This document shows, one piece after another, positions 39,591 through 49,920 of a stretch of 64,000 bases of DNA. Position 1 is the stretch's first letter; the number at the start of each line of letters is the position of its first letter. The notes under the pieces are model-generated. The model worked only from the letters and a program-made list of their open reading frames with translations. It did no database searches and was not told where the DNA came from. This stretch comes from an uncultured Alphaproteobacteria bacterium (GTDB lineage: Bacteria > Pseudomonadota > Alphaproteobacteria > HIMB59 > GCA-002718135): the NCBI GenBank assembly GCA_902561355.1, contig CACEPG010000003.1, positions 18,287 through 82,286 of the forward strand, written 5' to 3'. A program made the position numbers and the translations under genes.

Positions 39591-39617
39591 ATTCAATTAA
39601 ACAATATAGGAACCGAA

Positions 39618-40907
39618 ATGGCAGAAGATTTCAAAGTAAAGGATATCAGCTTAGCTGAGTGGGGTTTAAAAGAGATTGCTATAGCAGAAACAGAAATGCC
39701 AGGTTTAATGGCAATTCGTGATGAATACAAAGATAAAAAACCATTGGAGGGAGCAAAAATTGTAGGATGTTTACATATGACAATACAAACTGCAGTTCTT
39801 ATTGAAACATTGGTACATCTTGGAGCATCTGTGAGATGGAGTTCCTGCAATATTTTCTCTACACAAGATCAAGCTGCAGCAGCCATTGCTTCAAAAAATA
39901 TACCTGTCTTTGCTTGGAAAGGAATGAGTGAAGAAGAGTTTTGGTGGTGTATAGAAAAAACTCTTGAAGGTCCAAATAATTGGAAACCAAATATGATTTT
40001 AGATGATGGTGGTGATGCAACTAAAATTATTCATGAAAAATATCCAGAGCTTTTAAACGATATTAAAGGTTTATCTGAAGAAACAACCACTGGCGTTCAT
40101 CGATTAAAGGATATGGAAAAAAAAGGTTTATTAAAAGTTCCTGCGATAAATGTTAACGATTCTGTAACTAAGTCTAAATTTGATAATTTATACGGTTGTA
40201 AAGAAAGTCTTGTTGATGGAATAAGAAGAGGTACAGATGTAATGATGGCTGGCAAAGTAGCAGTTGTAGCTGGATATGGTGATGTAGGCAAAGGTTCGGC
40301 GGCAAGTTTAAGAGGTGCAGGAGCTAGAGTTTGTGTAACAGAAATAGATCCTATAAATGCGTTACAAGCAGCCATGGAAGGTTATGAGGTAGTAACTATG
40401 GATGACGCATGTTCTTATGGTGATATATTTGTAACGGCTACCGGTAATCTTGATGTTATTACTATAGATCATATGAGAAAAATGCATGATAGAGCAATAG
40501 TTTGTAATATTGGTCATTTCGATAATGAAATTCAAACTGAAGCCTTGAGAAATTTAAAATCTGATGAAATTAAGCCGCAGGTTAATGAAATTGAATTTCC
40601 TGATGGAAAGAAAATTTTGTTATTATCTGAAGGCAGATTAGTTAACCTAGGTAATGCTACTGGACACCCTAGTTTTGTAATGAGTGCCTCTTTTTCTAAT
40701 CAAGTATTGGCACAAATTGAACTTTGGCATAATGCATCTGATTATGAAAATAAAGTTTATGTTTTACCAAAACATCTAGATGAAAAAGTAGCTTCTTTTC
40801 ACCTTAAAAAAGTTGGAGCAAAACTAACAGAACTCACTGATAAACAAGCAGAATATATAGGTGTTGATAAAAAAGGACCATTTAAAGATAATACTTATAG
40901 ATATTAA
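39618..40907 (+). CDS. ahcY: Adenosylhomocysteinase (short form)
   Basis: 429-residue SAH hydrolase, which cleaves S-adenosylhomocysteine to homocysteine and adenosine. NAD-binding motif [10 protein letters not shown] and C-terminus TYRY are present, as is [16 protein letters not shown]. The segment [21 protein letters not shown] runs straight into LSEETTTGV, so the insert of about 40 residues typical of many bacterial SAH hydrolases is missing. A Shine-Dalgarno AGGA precedes the ATG. metK follows after 9 bases, giving a SAM-cycle pair. Confidence 0.96.
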   Translation: MAEDFKVKDISLAEWGLKEIAIAETEMPGLMAIRDEYKDKKPLEGAKIVGCLHMTIQTAVLIETLVHLGASVRWSSCNIFSTQDQAAAAIASKNIPVFAWKGMSEEEFWWCIEKTLEGPNNWKPNMILDDGGDATKIIHEKYPELLNDIKGLSEETTTGVHRLKDMEKKGLLKVPAINVNDSVTKSKFDNLYGCKESLVDGIRRGTDVMMAGKVAVVAGYGDVGKGSAASLRGAGARVCVTEIDPINALQAAMEGYEVVTMDDACSYGDIFVTATGNLDVITIDHMRKMHDRAIVCNIGHFDNEIQTEALRNLKSDEIKPQVNEIEFPDGKKILLLSEGRLVNLGNATGHPSFVMSASFSNQVLAQIELWHNASDYENKVYVLPKHLDEKVASFHLKKVGAKLTELTDKQAEYIGVDKKGPFKDNTYRY

Positions 40908-40916
40908 GGAGGAAAA

Positions 40917-42086
40917 ATGAGTAGATCATATTTATTTACTAGTGAATCTGTATCTGAAGGACATCCAGATAAAGTTTGTGATAGAATATCAGATATGGTT
41001 GTTGATACATATTTATCATCTGGTGATCCACAAACTCGAGTCGCATGTGAAACACTTACTACTACTAACAAAGTAGTTTTAGCTGGAGAAGTAAGAGGAC
41101 CATCAATATCAAAAGATCAAATTATATCTCAAGTAAGAGATTGTATTAAGGATATTGGATATGAGCAAGATGGTTTTCATTGGCAAAATTGTGATGTTGA
41201 TAGTTTTCTTCATGAACAATCATCAGATATCGCAATGGGAGTTGACTCTGGAATTGATAAAGAAGAGGGAGCTGGAGATCAAGGAATTATGTTTGGTTAT
41301 GCTTGCCGTGATACAGAAAGTTTAATGCCTGCGCCAATTCATTATTCTCATCAAATTTTGTATAAAATGGCGCAAGCAAGAAAAGATGGATCAGCTTCTG
41401 GTTTAGAACCAGATTCAAAAAGTCAAGTAACTATGCTTTATGAGAATGGTAGACCAACTAAAGTTACCTCTTTAGTAATTTCATCACAACACAAAGAAGG
41501 ATTATCTCCTGCAGATGTAAAAGAAATTGTTAAACCTTATGTTTATGAATGTATACCAAGTGAATTAATTGAAGATCTTAAAGAGGAAGAATTTTATGTT
41601 AATCCTACTGGCAATTTTGTAATTGGTGGCCCTGATGGTGATTCTGGTTTAACGGGTAGAAAAATTATTGTTGATACGTATGGAGGTGCAGCACCTCATG
41701 GAGGAGGAGCTTTTTCTGGTAAAGATCCATCTAAGGTTGATAGATCGGCTGCTTATGCAGCCAGATATTTAGCTAAGAATATTGTTGCAGCTGGTCTAGC
41801 TGATGAATGCACAATTCAATTATCTTATGCAATAGGAGTTTCAAAACCATTATCAGTTTACGTAAATACTAATGGAACAAATAAAGTTGATGAACAAAAA
41901 ATTGAAAAATCTGTTCAAGATTTATTTGATCTAAGTCCAAGAGGGATAAGAGAACATTTAAAATTAACTAATGCAATATATGTTCCAACCTCAGCTTACG
42001 GACATTTTGGGAGAAAGCCAACAGACCAAGGACATTTTTCTTGGGAAAAAACTGATTTGGCAGATTCATTAAAAAGTTTACTTTAA
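40917..42086 (+). CDS. metK: S-adenosylmethionine synthetase
   Basis: 389-residue MetK making SAM from methionine and ATP. Signatures [12 protein letters not shown] and [22 protein letters not shown] are intact, and the N-terminal [18 protein letters not shown] holds the ATP-binding residues. A perfect AGGAGG lies just ahead of the ATG. I found no SAM riboswitch: the gap to ahcY is only 9 bases and the gap before ahcY only 27. Confidence 0.97.
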   Translation: MSRSYLFTSESVSEGHPDKVCDRISDMVVDTYLSSGDPQTRVACETLTTTNKVVLAGEVRGPSISKDQIISQVRDCIKDIGYEQDGFHWQNCDVDSFLHEQSSDIAMGVDSGIDKEEGAGDQGIMFGYACRDTESLMPAPIHYSHQILYKMAQARKDGSASGLEPDSKSQVTMLYENGRPTKVTSLVISSQHKEGLSPADVKEIVKPYVYECIPSELIEDLKEEEFYVNPTGNFVIGGPDGDSGLTGRKIIVDTYGGAAPHGGGAFSGKDPSKVDRSAAYAARYLAKNIVAAGLADECTIQLSYAIGVSKPLSVYVNTNGTNKVDEQKIEKSVQDLFDLSPRGIREHLKLTNAIYVPTSAYGHFGRKPTDQGHFSWEKTDLADSLKSLL

Positions 42087-42088
42087 AT

Positions 42089-42535
42089 TTGAAGGAAGAA
42101 ACTCTCACTTTAGATTTAACAGGTTTAGAACATTTTTGTGAAGATTTATCCTTAAGAGTAAAAGTAGGAGACATTATTTGTTTATTTGGTGAATTAGGTT
42201 CAGGCAAAACAACATTTGCAAGAAATCTAATTAACTCAATTTACAAAAGAAATGAATTAGAAAAACCACTTTTTATAAAAAGTCCATCTTTTCCTATCCT
42301 ACTAACTTATCAAGTGAATAATTTTGAAATTTATCACTATGATTTATATCGTATTCAAAAAAGTAGTGAATTGTCTGAAATAAACATTTTTGAGCAATTA
42401 CATAATACAATTACTCTTATAGAATGGCCTGAAATTATTTTAGATTCTTTGAAAGATTATAATTTTTATTCTATAAATTTAACAATCGCTAATAAAGATC
42501 AAAGAAACATAAAACATAATTTGTTTTTTAATTAA
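42089..42535 (+). CDS. tsaE: tRNA threonylcarbamoyladenosine biosynthesis ATPase TsaE
   Basis: 148-residue P-loop protein of the t6A37 pathway, partner of TsaB and TsaD. Walker A is GELGSGKTTF near residue 34. SPSFPILLTYQ, then IYHYDLYRI and LIEWPE, are characteristic. The start is TTG at 42089, 2 bases after metK. It leads the tsaE-amgK-murU order conserved in alphaproteobacteria. Confidence 0.92.
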   Translation: MKEETLTLDLTGLEHFCEDLSLRVKVGDIICLFGELGSGKTTFARNLINSIYKRNELEKPLFIKSPSFPILLTYQVNNFEIYHYDLYRIQKSSELSEINIFEQLHNTITLIEWPEIILDSLKDYNFYSINLTIANKDQRNIKHNLFFN

Positions 42536-42536
42536 A

Positions 42537-43460
42537 ATGAAATTTAATTTAGATAATCTGTATCAAATTGAAAGTGGCGCATCTCATAAAAAAATTTATC
42601 GATTTAAAAATCAAAATAAAGGAAAAGTAGTTGTAGATTTTTCCTATAATCACGAGGATTACTTAGCTTTTTTAGAAGTTAACAATTTTTTATCAAGTAT
42701 AAATATATCTGTTCCTAAAATATTTGATGCTGATCATACTAAAAATATAATTTTTATGGAAGATTTTGGTGATATTAGATATGATAAATTAATAAATAGC
42801 ATTTATTTAAAAGAAATTTTGATAAATGCTGTAAATTCCTTAATAGAAATTCAAAATACACAAAAACCAATAATAAATAATATTTTAAAACAATATGACT
42901 TTTCTGCTTTTAAAATAGAGATAGCTGAATTTGTTGATTTCTATTTCCCTATAAACAATATTTCTAATGATATAGCTCATGAATTCTTTAATATATGGAG
43001 TCAAGAATTTAAGAATATAAATTTTAAATTTGATTCTTTTGTTCATAAAGATTTTGAACTAATCAATTTAATGTATCTCCCAAAAAGAAATGATCATTTA
43101 AAGTGTGGAATACTTGATTTTCAAAATGCATGTATCGGTTTTTCTGGATGGGATCTTTTTTCTCTTCTTGAAAATCCAAGAATATATTTTGATGATAAAT
43201 ATAATGACGAATTGTTAAAATATTTTTTTAGCAAAACTAAACAAAATATTCCTTTTAATGAATTTTTTTTTCAATATTACTTTCTTAATACGGCAAGACA
43301 AACAAGAATTATTGGCAGATGGATAAATTTAGATAAAAAAAATAAAAATAATTATTATTCAAATTATCTTAATGTGACACTTAAAAGACTTAAAAAAAGT
43401 TTATTTAAACTTCAAAATAAAAAATTATCTAAATTATATGATACAATAATAGTTAAATGA
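42537..43460 (+). CDS. amgK: Aminoglycoside-phosphotransferase-fold sugar kinase (AmgK-like)
   Basis: 307-residue APH-fold kinase. The catalytic loop reads VHKDFELINLM and the metal-binding segment GILDFQNACIGFSGWDLFSLL. Beside a MurU-like nucleotidyltransferase it matches the AmgK-MurU pair, which recycles N-acetylmuramate and GlcNAc to UDP-MurNAc and bypasses de novo MurA/MurB. The role is inferred from fold and neighbours. It overlaps the next gene by 4 bases. Confidence 0.8.
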   Translation: MKFNLDNLYQIESGASHKKIYRFKNQNKGKVVVDFSYNHEDYLAFLEVNNFLSSINISVPKIFDADHTKNIIFMEDFGDIRYDKLINSIYLKEILINAVNSLIEIQNTQKPIINNILKQYDFSAFKIEIAEFVDFYFPINNISNDIAHEFFNIWSQEFKNINFKFDSFVHKDFELINLMYLPKRNDHLKCGILDFQNACIGFSGWDLFSLLENPRIYFDDKYNDELLKYFFSKTKQNIPFNEFFFQYYFLNTARQTRIIGRWINLDKKNKNNYYSNYLNVTLKRLKKSLFKLQNKKLSKLYDTIIVK

Positions 43461-44155
43461 CTAGCTTCAATTTAATGATACTGGCTGCAGGATATGGAAA
43501 GCGAATGAAAAATTTAACTGATTCAAAACCTAAACCTTTATTGAAAATAAATAATAAAGAACTTCTTCGACATAATATTGATTTTTTTTTAACCATAGGG
43601 TGTAAAAAAATAGTAATTAACACTCATTATTTGCATGATCAAATTCAAACTTTTATTAAAGAGTATTATGCAGATAAAAATATTCAATTAACTTATGAAC
43701 CAAATTTATTAAATACAGGCGGAGGGATTAAGAATGCATTAAATTTGTTAGAAGGTAAAAATTTTTTAGTTACTAATGCAGATATTTTGTGGAAAGAAGA
43801 AAATAAAAAAGATGTATTAAATTTTATTAGAAATCATGAAAAAATAGAAACATGTAAATTATTACTTGCTAAAGCTGTTAATTTCAGAGGTTTAAAAAAA
43901 ATAACAGGTGATTTTAAATTGGAAAATAAGCTTATTAAAAGATGGGAAAAAAATGATCCACAATTATATTATACTGGTTTACAAATAATTAACCCTCGTA
44001 TTTTTGATTTAATAGAAGAAAGATCTTTTTCACTTAATAAACTTTGGGATATACTTATTGCTAATAAAAATATTCGAGGTAAAATATTAATTTCTAATAT
44101 TGCTCATATTGGAGATATAAACGCATTTAATCAAATTAAGGATATTGAGACTTGA
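43457..44155 (+). CDS. murU: Sugar-1-phosphate nucleotidyltransferase (MurU-like)
   Basis: 232-residue nucleotidyltransferase. The signature LAAGYGKRMKNLTDSKPKPL is at the N-terminus, followed by NTHYLHDQI, NTGGGIKNAL and the metal-site NADILW. It would convert MurNAc-1-phosphate (from AmgK) to UDP-MurNAc; other hexose-1-phosphate substrates cannot be ruled out. In other alphaproteobacteria addB and addA commonly follow; here trxA starts only 30 bases later. Confidence 0.82.
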   Translation: MTSFNLMILAAGYGKRMKNLTDSKPKPLLKINNKELLRHNIDFFLTIGCKKIVINTHYLHDQIQTFIKEYYADKNIQLTYEPNLLNTGGGIKNALNLLEGKNFLVTNADILWKEENKKDVLNFIRNHEKIETCKLLLAKAVNFRGLKKITGDFKLENKLIKRWEKNDPQLYYTGLQIINPRIFDLIEERSFSLNKLWDILIANKNIRGKILISNIAHIGDINAFNQIKDIET

Positions 44156-44185
44156 ATATATTCTTAAAGTGCTTACTTTGATTTT

Positions 44186-44506
44186 ATGAGTACACAAATA
44201 ATAACTGATAGCAGCTTTGATGAAGAGATTAAAAATTCAAAATTGCCTATATTAGTAGATTTTTGGGCAGAATGGTGCGGTCCATGCAAGATAATAGGAC
44301 CAATATTGGAAGAAATCGCTTTAGAACAAGAGTCAAAAATTAAAATATTAAAACTTAATATTGATGATAATCCTGATACTCCTCAAAAATTTGGAGTGAG
44401 AGGTATACCAACTTTAATGATTTTTAAAGAAGGTAAATTAATTGATTCTAAGATTGGTAGTCTCCCAAAAACTGCACTAGAAGCATGGATACAGTCTAAC
44501 TTATAA
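44186..44506 (+). CDS. trxA: Thioredoxin
   Basis: 106-residue thioredoxin with the classical WCGPC active site (C31, C34 in WAEWCGPCK) and the cis-Pro loop VRGIPTLMIF. It is a general protein disulfide reductant. Its stop overlaps the stop of the convergent folC gene by 6 bases, so no separate terminator exists between them. Confidence 0.96.
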   Translation: MSTQIITDSSFDEEIKNSKLPILVDFWAEWCGPCKIIGPILEEIALEQESKIKILKLNIDDNPDTPQKFGVRGIPTLMIFKEGKLIDSKIGSLPKTALEAWIQSNL

Positions 44507-45760
44507 AATCTTTTCTCTTACTTTTCCAACAAGATATAAAGAACCGGTTATAAGTACATTTTTTTTATTAGAATGAAAAATGTAATACAAAGCATCATTA
44601 ATGCTTTTTTTATTAACACATTCTAATGATATTGTTTTACAATAATTATTTATCTCTTCAACAGTAAATGCATTTTTTTCTTTTGGTATTCTAACAGCTA
44701 CAACTTTTGATACATTGTTACTTATTGTTTTCAAAAATTCATAGATTGGTTTATTATTCAACATACCAAACAAAACTATAGGTTTAATTTTTTTTTCTTT
44801 TAAAAATAAATTAAGTTTTTCTGCACCACCAATATTATGAGATCCATCAAGAATTATTTTTTTATTATTTAAATTAACAAACTCCAACCTGCCTGGCCAA
44901 ATAGTTGTTTTAATACTTTTGTTAAATTTTTTTTCATTAATCTTAAAACCGTTAGATTGTAAAATCATTGCAGATGCTAATGCGGTACTAGCATTTTCTA
45001 ACTGATGATTTCCTAATAATCTGGGTTTATCAAAATTAAATTTTTTGTTTTTATATCTAAATAAAAATTTAGATGATTGATTTTCATAAAAATTAAAATG
45101 TTTTTTAAAATAAAAGACATTATTATTTTTTTTCAACTTTGAATAAATAATTTTGTTAACTTCTGATTTTTGCTTAGCAATCAAAATATTATTACTATAG
45201 TTTGTTATGCCCAATTTTTCTTTCGTAATTTTTTTCAGTGTTTTTCCTAAAAATTCTTGATGATCAATACTAATTGAAGTTATAATACTTAATTCTTTTT
45301 TTGTTATTACGTTTGTTGCATCTAATCTACCGCCTAAACCTGTTTCCAGTAATAAAAAGTCTGCTTTATTTTTTGAAAATAATAAAAATGCTGCTGCTGT
45401 TGTGATTTCAAAAAATGTAATAGGTTTATTTTTATTAATTTTTTTTATAAGTTTAAGAGTATTGTGAAGTTTGTTTGTGTTAATTTCTTTGTTATTGATA
45501 ATAATTCTTTCATTAAACCTATTCAAATGTGGTGAAATATAAGCATGGCAAGAATATTTATTATTTTTAAGTATATTTTGTAAGAAGCTAAGAGTAGAGC
45601 CTTTTCCATTTGTCCCTGCAATATGTATGGTTGTAGGCAAGTTCAAATGAGGGTCACCTAGTTTTTTTAGTAAAATTTTTAATCTATCTAATGAAAGATC
45701 TATATATTTTGGATGTAATTTAACAAGTTGAGCTAACAACTTTTCAGTTTTATTTATCAC
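44501..45760 (-). CDS. folC: Bifunctional folylpolyglutamate/dihydrofolate synthase FolC
   Basis: 419-residue Mur-ligase-fold enzyme. The P-loop is HIAGTNGKGSTLSFL, and the family motif SPHLNRFNERI follows. Further along are TGLGGRLDATN, and HQEFLGKTL near the metal site. It adds glutamates to folate and also, in most bacteria, makes dihydrofolate from dihydropteroate. It is the last gene of the 15-gene minus-strand run, 2 bases after accD. Confidence 0.94.
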   Translation of the reverse strand: MINKTEKLLAQLVKLHPKYIDLSLDRLKILLKKLGDPHLNLPTTIHIAGTNGKGSTLSFLQNILKNNKYSCHAYISPHLNRFNERIIINNKEINTNKLHNTLKLIKKINKNKPITFFEITTAAAFLLFSKNKADFLLLETGLGGRLDATNVITKKELSIITSISIDHQEFLGKTLKKITKEKLGITNYSNNILIAKQKSEVNKIIYSKLKKNNNVFYFKKHFNFYENQSSKFLFRYKNKKFNFDKPRLLGNHQLENASTALASAMILQSNGFKINEKKFNKSIKTTIWPGRLEFVNLNNKKIILDGSHNIGGAEKLNLFLKEKKIKPIVLFGMLNNKPIYEFLKTISNNVSKVVAVRIPKEKNAFTVEEINNYCKTISLECVNKKSINDALYYIFHSNKKNVLITGSLYLVGKVREKIL

Positions 45761-45762
45761 TA

Positions 45763-46608
45763 TTATTTTTGAATATGATTTAAAATATCAATCAGTGTTT
45801 TTTTTAAATCTTTTCTATGGCACACAATATCAACCATTCCATGTTCTTTTAAATATTCAGCCTTTTGAAAATCTATAGGTAATTCTTCTCTTATCGTGTC
45901 TTGTATTACTCTTTTGCCCGCAAATCCAATTGTTGAACCTTTTTCAGCTAATGTTATATCTCCTAGCATAGCGAATGAGGCTGTTACACCTCCTGTAGTT
46001 GGTTCTGTAAGTACAACTATATAAGGTATGCTATTTTTATGCAGTAGCTCAACTGCAGCTACTGTTCTAGGCATTTGCATCAAACTAATTATTCCCTCTT
46101 GCATTCTTGCTCCACCAGAGGCTGTGAAAATTAAAAAAGGTATTTTTTTTTCAACAGCAATTTTAGCACCCTTAACAATTGCAGCACCAACAGCTCTACC
46201 CATTGATCCACCCATAAATTCAAAATTCATAAAACCAGATATTATTTCTTTATTACCTAATTTTGAATCTAACAAAATAAAAGCATCATTTCTTTTTGTA
46301 TTCCTTCTGTATTCTTTGAGTCTGTCTTTATATTTTTTTTTATCTACAAAATTTAATGGATCATCTGTTATAGTGTCTAATTCTATTTCTTTAAAATCTC
46401 CATTTGAGAATAATAAATTGATTCTGTCCTCTGCTGAAATTCTAAAATGATAATTACAAGAGTTACAAACTCGTAAATTTTCTGTTAAATCTTTATGATG
46501 CATCATATTTCCACAAGAAGGACAATTTTTCCAAAGATTATCAGGTACTTCTTTTCGTTTAACTAAAGCGGACAATTTTGGTTTTACAAAATTTGTTAAC
46601 CAGTTCAT
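45763..46608 (-). CDS. accD: Acetyl-CoA carboxylase carboxyltransferase subunit beta
   Basis: 281-residue AccD. The four-cysteine zinc ribbon is intact at the N-terminus (CPSCGNMMH and CNSCNYHF). The crotonase-like core has FTASGGARMQEGIISLMQM, VLTEPTTGGVTASFAMLGD and IGFAGKRVI. It transfers the carboxyl group from biotin to acetyl-CoA, the first committed step to fatty acids; accA is not in this window. It overlaps trpA by 4 bases, as in the widespread trpFBA-accD-folC cluster. Confidence 0.96.
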   Translation of the reverse strand: MNWLTNFVKPKLSALVKRKEVPDNLWKNCPSCGNMMHHKDLTENLRVCNSCNYHFRISAEDRINLLFSNGDFKEIELDTITDDPLNFVDKKKYKDRLKEYRRNTKRNDAFILLDSKLGNKEIISGFMNFEFMGGSMGRAVGAAIVKGAKIAVEKKIPFLIFTASGGARMQEGIISLMQMPRTVAAVELLHKNSIPYIVVLTEPTTGGVTASFAMLGDITLAEKGSTIGFAGKRVIQDTIREELPIDFQKAEYLKEHGMVDIVCHRKDLKKTLIDILNHIQK

Positions 46609-47399
46609 ATCTTCGTCCCTAATTTTAAGTTTTTTGTAAAAACATCAATTGATTTTAACATTTTATCTTTACTATTTAAATTTTTTTCAATTATATTTAC
46701 AATACTTGAGCCAACTACCGCACCGTCTGCAATGCTACAAATCTCTTTTACATCATTTGCATCTTTAATACCAAATCCTGCCATTACTGGTAAATTTGAA
46801 TGAATTTTAATTGATTTTATAGATTTTTCTAATTCTTTTAAATTAGCAGAATGTTGTCCAGTAATTCCTGTGATAGTTACATAATATAAAAAACCACTTG
46901 CATTATTAAGTATTAATTTTAGCCTTGATTCATTTGTCGTAGGTGTAATTAGCCTTATTAAAGATATACTATTCTTTTTTAATTCATTAAAAAGCTCAGC
47001 ATCTTCTTCTGGTTGCAGATCAACAATTATTAAACCATCTACGCCATTTTTTTTACATTCATCTACAAATTTTTTTACTCCAAAATAATAAATAACATTG
47101 TAATAACCCATTAATATTATAGGTATTTCATTATTGATTTTTCTAATTTGGTTTGTAATTGAAAAAATATCATTAAGATTTGTTCCGTTATTAATTGATC
47201 TATTACTTGATAATTGAATAGTAGGTCCATCAGCCATAGGGTCAGAAAAAGGCATGCCAATTTCAATAATATCAGTTTTATTACTTATGATTGTTTCAAT
47301 TATTTTTATACTTGTTTGAATGTCAGGATCACCACCAGTTGTGAAAGTAGCTAATTTTTTGCTATTATTTTGAAAAACTTTTTTAATACGTAATGACAT
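46605..47399 (-). CDS. trpA: Tryptophan synthase alpha subunit
   Basis: 264-residue TrpA that splits indole-3-glycerol phosphate. The catalytic Glu is in IEIGMPFSDPMADGPTIQ and the catalytic Asp in IIVDLQPEE; the phosphate-binding glycine loop is GFGIKD. It shares one base with the trpB stop and overlaps accD. The other Trp genes (trpE, G, D, C) are not in the window. Confidence 0.96.
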   Translation of the reverse strand: MSLRIKKVFQNNSKKLATFTTGGDPDIQTSIKIIETIISNKTDIIEIGMPFSDPMADGPTIQLSSNRSINNGTNLNDIFSITNQIRKINNEIPIILMGYYNVIYYFGVKKFVDECKKNGVDGLIIVDLQPEEDAELFNELKKNSISLIRLITPTTNESRLKLILNNASGFLYYVTITGITGQHSANLKELEKSIKSIKIHSNLPVMAGFGIKDANDVKEICSIADGAVVGSSIVNIIEKNLNSKDKMLKSIDVFTKNLKLGTKI

Positions 47400-48610
47400 T
47401 AGATTTTTATATTTAATTCATCGGCTACTGTAAAAATATCCTTGTCTCCACGACCACACATATTCATAACGACTATATTGTCTTTATTATAATTTTTCGC
47501 AATTTTAATTAAAACAGCTAGAGCATGTGAAGGCTCCAATGCTGGAATAATTCCTTCGTGTTTGCAACAATATTGAAAAGCATCAATTGCTTCATTGTCA
47601 GTAGCATACATATAAGAAACTCTTTTTTCTTCAAAAAGATAAGAATGCTCTGGTCCTATTCCTGGATAATCTAATCCCGCTGAAATAGAATGAGCTTCCT
47701 CAATTTGTCCATTATCTGATTGCAGAAGGTATGTTTTATTGCCATGCAATATGCCAGGCTTACCACCGGTTAAACTTGCAGCATGTTTTCCAGATCCAAG
47801 ACCATGCCCAGCAGCTTCAACTGCAATCATTTCAATTTCCTTATCATCAAGAAATTCATGAAATAAACCTAGAGCATTTGATCCCCCTCCAATACAAGCC
47901 ATTAAAAGATTTGGAAGTTTATTTTCAGCTTTAATAATTTGTTCTCTGACTTCTTTTCCAATAATTGATTGAAAATCTCTTACCATTGCTGGATAAGGAT
48001 GAGGACCTGCTGCAGTACCAATAATGTAAAATGTATCTCTTACATTTGTTACCCAATCACGTAAAGCTTCATTCATAGCATCTTTTAGAGACTTGGATCC
48101 TGTCGAAACACTTCTAATTTCAGCTCCAAGAAGTTTCATTCTAAAAACATTAGGTGATTGTCTTTTTATATCTTTTTCACCCATATATATAATACAAGGT
48201 AAACCAAATAATGCACAAACAGTTGCAGTAGCCACACCATGTTGACCTGCTCCAGTTTCTGCAATAATTCTTTTTTTTCCCATTTTTTTAGCTAGTAAAA
48301 TTTGTCCCATACAGTTATTGATTTTATGAGCACCAGTATGATTTAATTCATCTCTTTTAAAATAAATTTTTGGACCACCTAAATTTTCAGTAATTCTTTC
48401 AGCAAAAAATAAGGGGCTTGGTCTTCCAACATAGGTGTCTAAATAATATTTTAAATCACTTTGAAATTTTTTATCTTCTTTTATTATGTTGTATTCTTTT
48501 TCTACTTCTAAAATCAAGGGCATTAATGTTTCAGAAACATACCTACCTCCAAATTGTCCAAAGTAACCTTTTTCGTTTGGAAGTTGCTTATAAGAATTTT
48601 TATATTGCAT
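47399..48610 (-). CDS. trpB: Tryptophan synthase beta subunit
   Basis: 403-residue PLP enzyme that joins indole and serine. The PLP Lys is in [14 protein letters not shown], the phosphate-binding loop is GGGSNALG, and the N-terminus ([16 protein letters not shown]) is typical of TrpB1. The start overlaps the trpF end by 11 bases. Confidence 0.97.
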   Translation of the reverse strand: MQYKNSYKQLPNEKGYFGQFGGRYVSETLMPLILEVEKEYNIIKEDKKFQSDLKYYLDTYVGRPSPLFFAERITENLGGPKIYFKRDELNHTGAHKINNCMGQILLAKKMGKKRIIAETGAGQHGVATATVCALFGLPCIIYMGEKDIKRQSPNVFRMKLLGAEIRSVSTGSKSLKDAMNEALRDWVTNVRDTFYIIGTAAGPHPYPAMVRDFQSIIGKEVREQIIKAENKLPNLLMACIGGGSNALGLFHEFLDDKEIEMIAVEAAGHGLGSGKHAASLTGGKPGILHGNKTYLLQSDNGQIEEAHSISAGLDYPGIGPEHSYLFEEKRVSYMYATDNEAIDAFQYCCKHEGIIPALEPSHALAVLIKIAKNYNKDNIVVMNMCGRGDKDIFTVADELNIKI

Positions 48611-49232
48611 AATATTTATTTATAAAATTTTTAATTTTTTTCTCACTTTTAATACCTAGAGACTCTTCTACACCTGAAGACAGATCAATTCCATGAGGAT
48701 TTATGGTATTTTTGATTAAATTTATATTAGTTTCATTAATACCTCCTGATAAAAACCAAGGTTTATTTACTTCTATTTTTCTAAGTATAGACCAATCGAA
48801 TTTTTTAGCATTTCCTCCTGGAAGTTCTGATTTCTTTGGTTTGTAATCAAATAAAAAATAATCAACATTTTTATAATAATCAGTTTGATTTAAGTCTTGA
48901 GGTTTTGAAATTGCAATTTTTTTTATTATTTTTATTTCAAAATTTTTTTTAATAAGTTCAATATATTTATTATTTTCATCTCCATGTAATTGAATATAAT
49001 TTAGTTTTAAATCAGAAATTATTTTAAATATATCATTGAGATTTTTATCAACAAAAACACCTACAGGTTGTATTTTTAATTTATTCGAAAATTCAACAAG
49101 TTTTTTTGCAATTTCAATAGATACATTTCTAGGGCTTTTCTCATAAAAAATCAAACCAAATAAATCTACATTAAGTTTTTCACAGCATAAGAGAATATTA
49201 TGATTTTTAATTCCACAAATTTTTATAATCAC
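48600..49232 (-). CDS. trpF: Phosphoribosylanthranilate isomerase
   Basis: 210-residue TIM barrel. The catalytic Cys is in IKICGIKN, and the C-terminal [11 protein letters not shown] contains the catalytic Asp. LSGGINE is the phosphate loop. The start is GTG at 49232, one base after the pyrF stop. Lys/Asn/Ile-rich but of normal length. Confidence 0.94.
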   Translation of the reverse strand: MIIKICGIKNHNILLCCEKLNVDLFGLIFYEKSPRNVSIEIAKKLVEFSNKLKIQPVGVFVDKNLNDIFKIISDLKLNYIQLHGDENNKYIELIKKNFEIKIIKKIAISKPQDLNQTDYYKNVDYFLFDYKPKKSELPGGNAKKFDWSILRKIEVNKPWFLSGGINETNINLIKNTINPHGIDLSSGVEESLGIKSEKKIKNFINKYYAI

Positions 49233-49233
49233 G

Positions 49234-49920
49234 TTATTGAATTGATTTATTAATTTCTTTTATTGTCTTTAGTGGATTTTTACTAGACGTAATTGGTCTA
49301 CCAATAACTAAATAATCTGCACCCATTTCAATAGCTTCTATTGGAGTAAGAGTCCTTTTTTGATCATCATTTTTTTTTGAATAATTTATTGGCCTAATAC
49401 CTGGAACAACAATTATCATCCTTTTCCCGATTTCTTTTCTTATGGTTTTAATTTCTAAAGGACTACAAACAATACCATCAAGACCATTTTTTTTTGCATA
49501 TTTAACTAATTTTTTGACTAAAAGTTGAACGTTTTTTTCATTATAATATTTTTTTGTTTGATTTGAATCTAAGCTTGTCAATATTGATACACCTAAAATC
49601 TTTGTCTTTCTGCTAGTTTTTTTAACAGAAAATTTATTCATTTTATCACCACCAGAAATATGAATCGTAGTAAAAACAGGTTTTAATTTTTCAAGAGCTT
49701 TTATACCTTGTTCTACAGTATTAGGTATATCGTGTAATTTTAGATCCAAAAAAATTTTAGGATAGATTTCTTTTATTTTTTTATAGCCATCTATTCCAAA
49801 ATTAAAAAAAAATTCATAACCAACTTTATAGGCATATACCTCATTTTTAAGTGATAAAGCTATTTTTTTTATTTTTGAAAAGTTATTACCATCTAAAGCA
49901 ACAATTATTTTCTTATTCAT
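49234..49920 (-). CDS. pyrF: Orotidine 5'-phosphate decarboxylase
   Basis: 228-residue OMP decarboxylase that makes UMP. The catalytic Asp-Lys-Asp array is in FLDLKLHDIPNT. VVPGIRP and ADYLVIGRPIT are the phosphate-binding loops. It lies between ihfB (8-base overlap) and trpF, as in other alphaproteobacteria. Confidence 0.95.
   Translation of the reverse strand: MNKKIIVALDGNNFSKIKKIALSLKNEVYAYKVGYEFFFNFGIDGYKKIKEIYPKIFLDLKLHDIPNTVEQGIKALEKLKPVFTTIHISGGDKMNKFSVKKTSRKTKILGVSILTSLDSNQTKKYYNEKNVQLLVKKLVKYAKKNGLDGIVCSPLEIKTIRKEIGKRMIIVVPGIRPINYSKKNDDQKRTLTPIEAIEMGADYLVIGRPITSSKNPLKTIKEINKSIQ

Noticed and set aside
39591..39617. SAM or SAH riboswitch ahead of ahcY-metK
   Set aside because: Only 27 bases separate chvG from ahcY and 9 separate ahcY from metK, too short for any known SAM/SAH aptamer plus expression platform. 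No matching structure is seen in the end of chvG.
46028..46450. 140-codon plus-strand ORF antisense to accD
   Set aside because: AccD is unmistakable on the other strand. The antisense frame is rich in Ser, Leu, Ile and Phe, as expected from reading Lys/Asn/Glu codons backwards.
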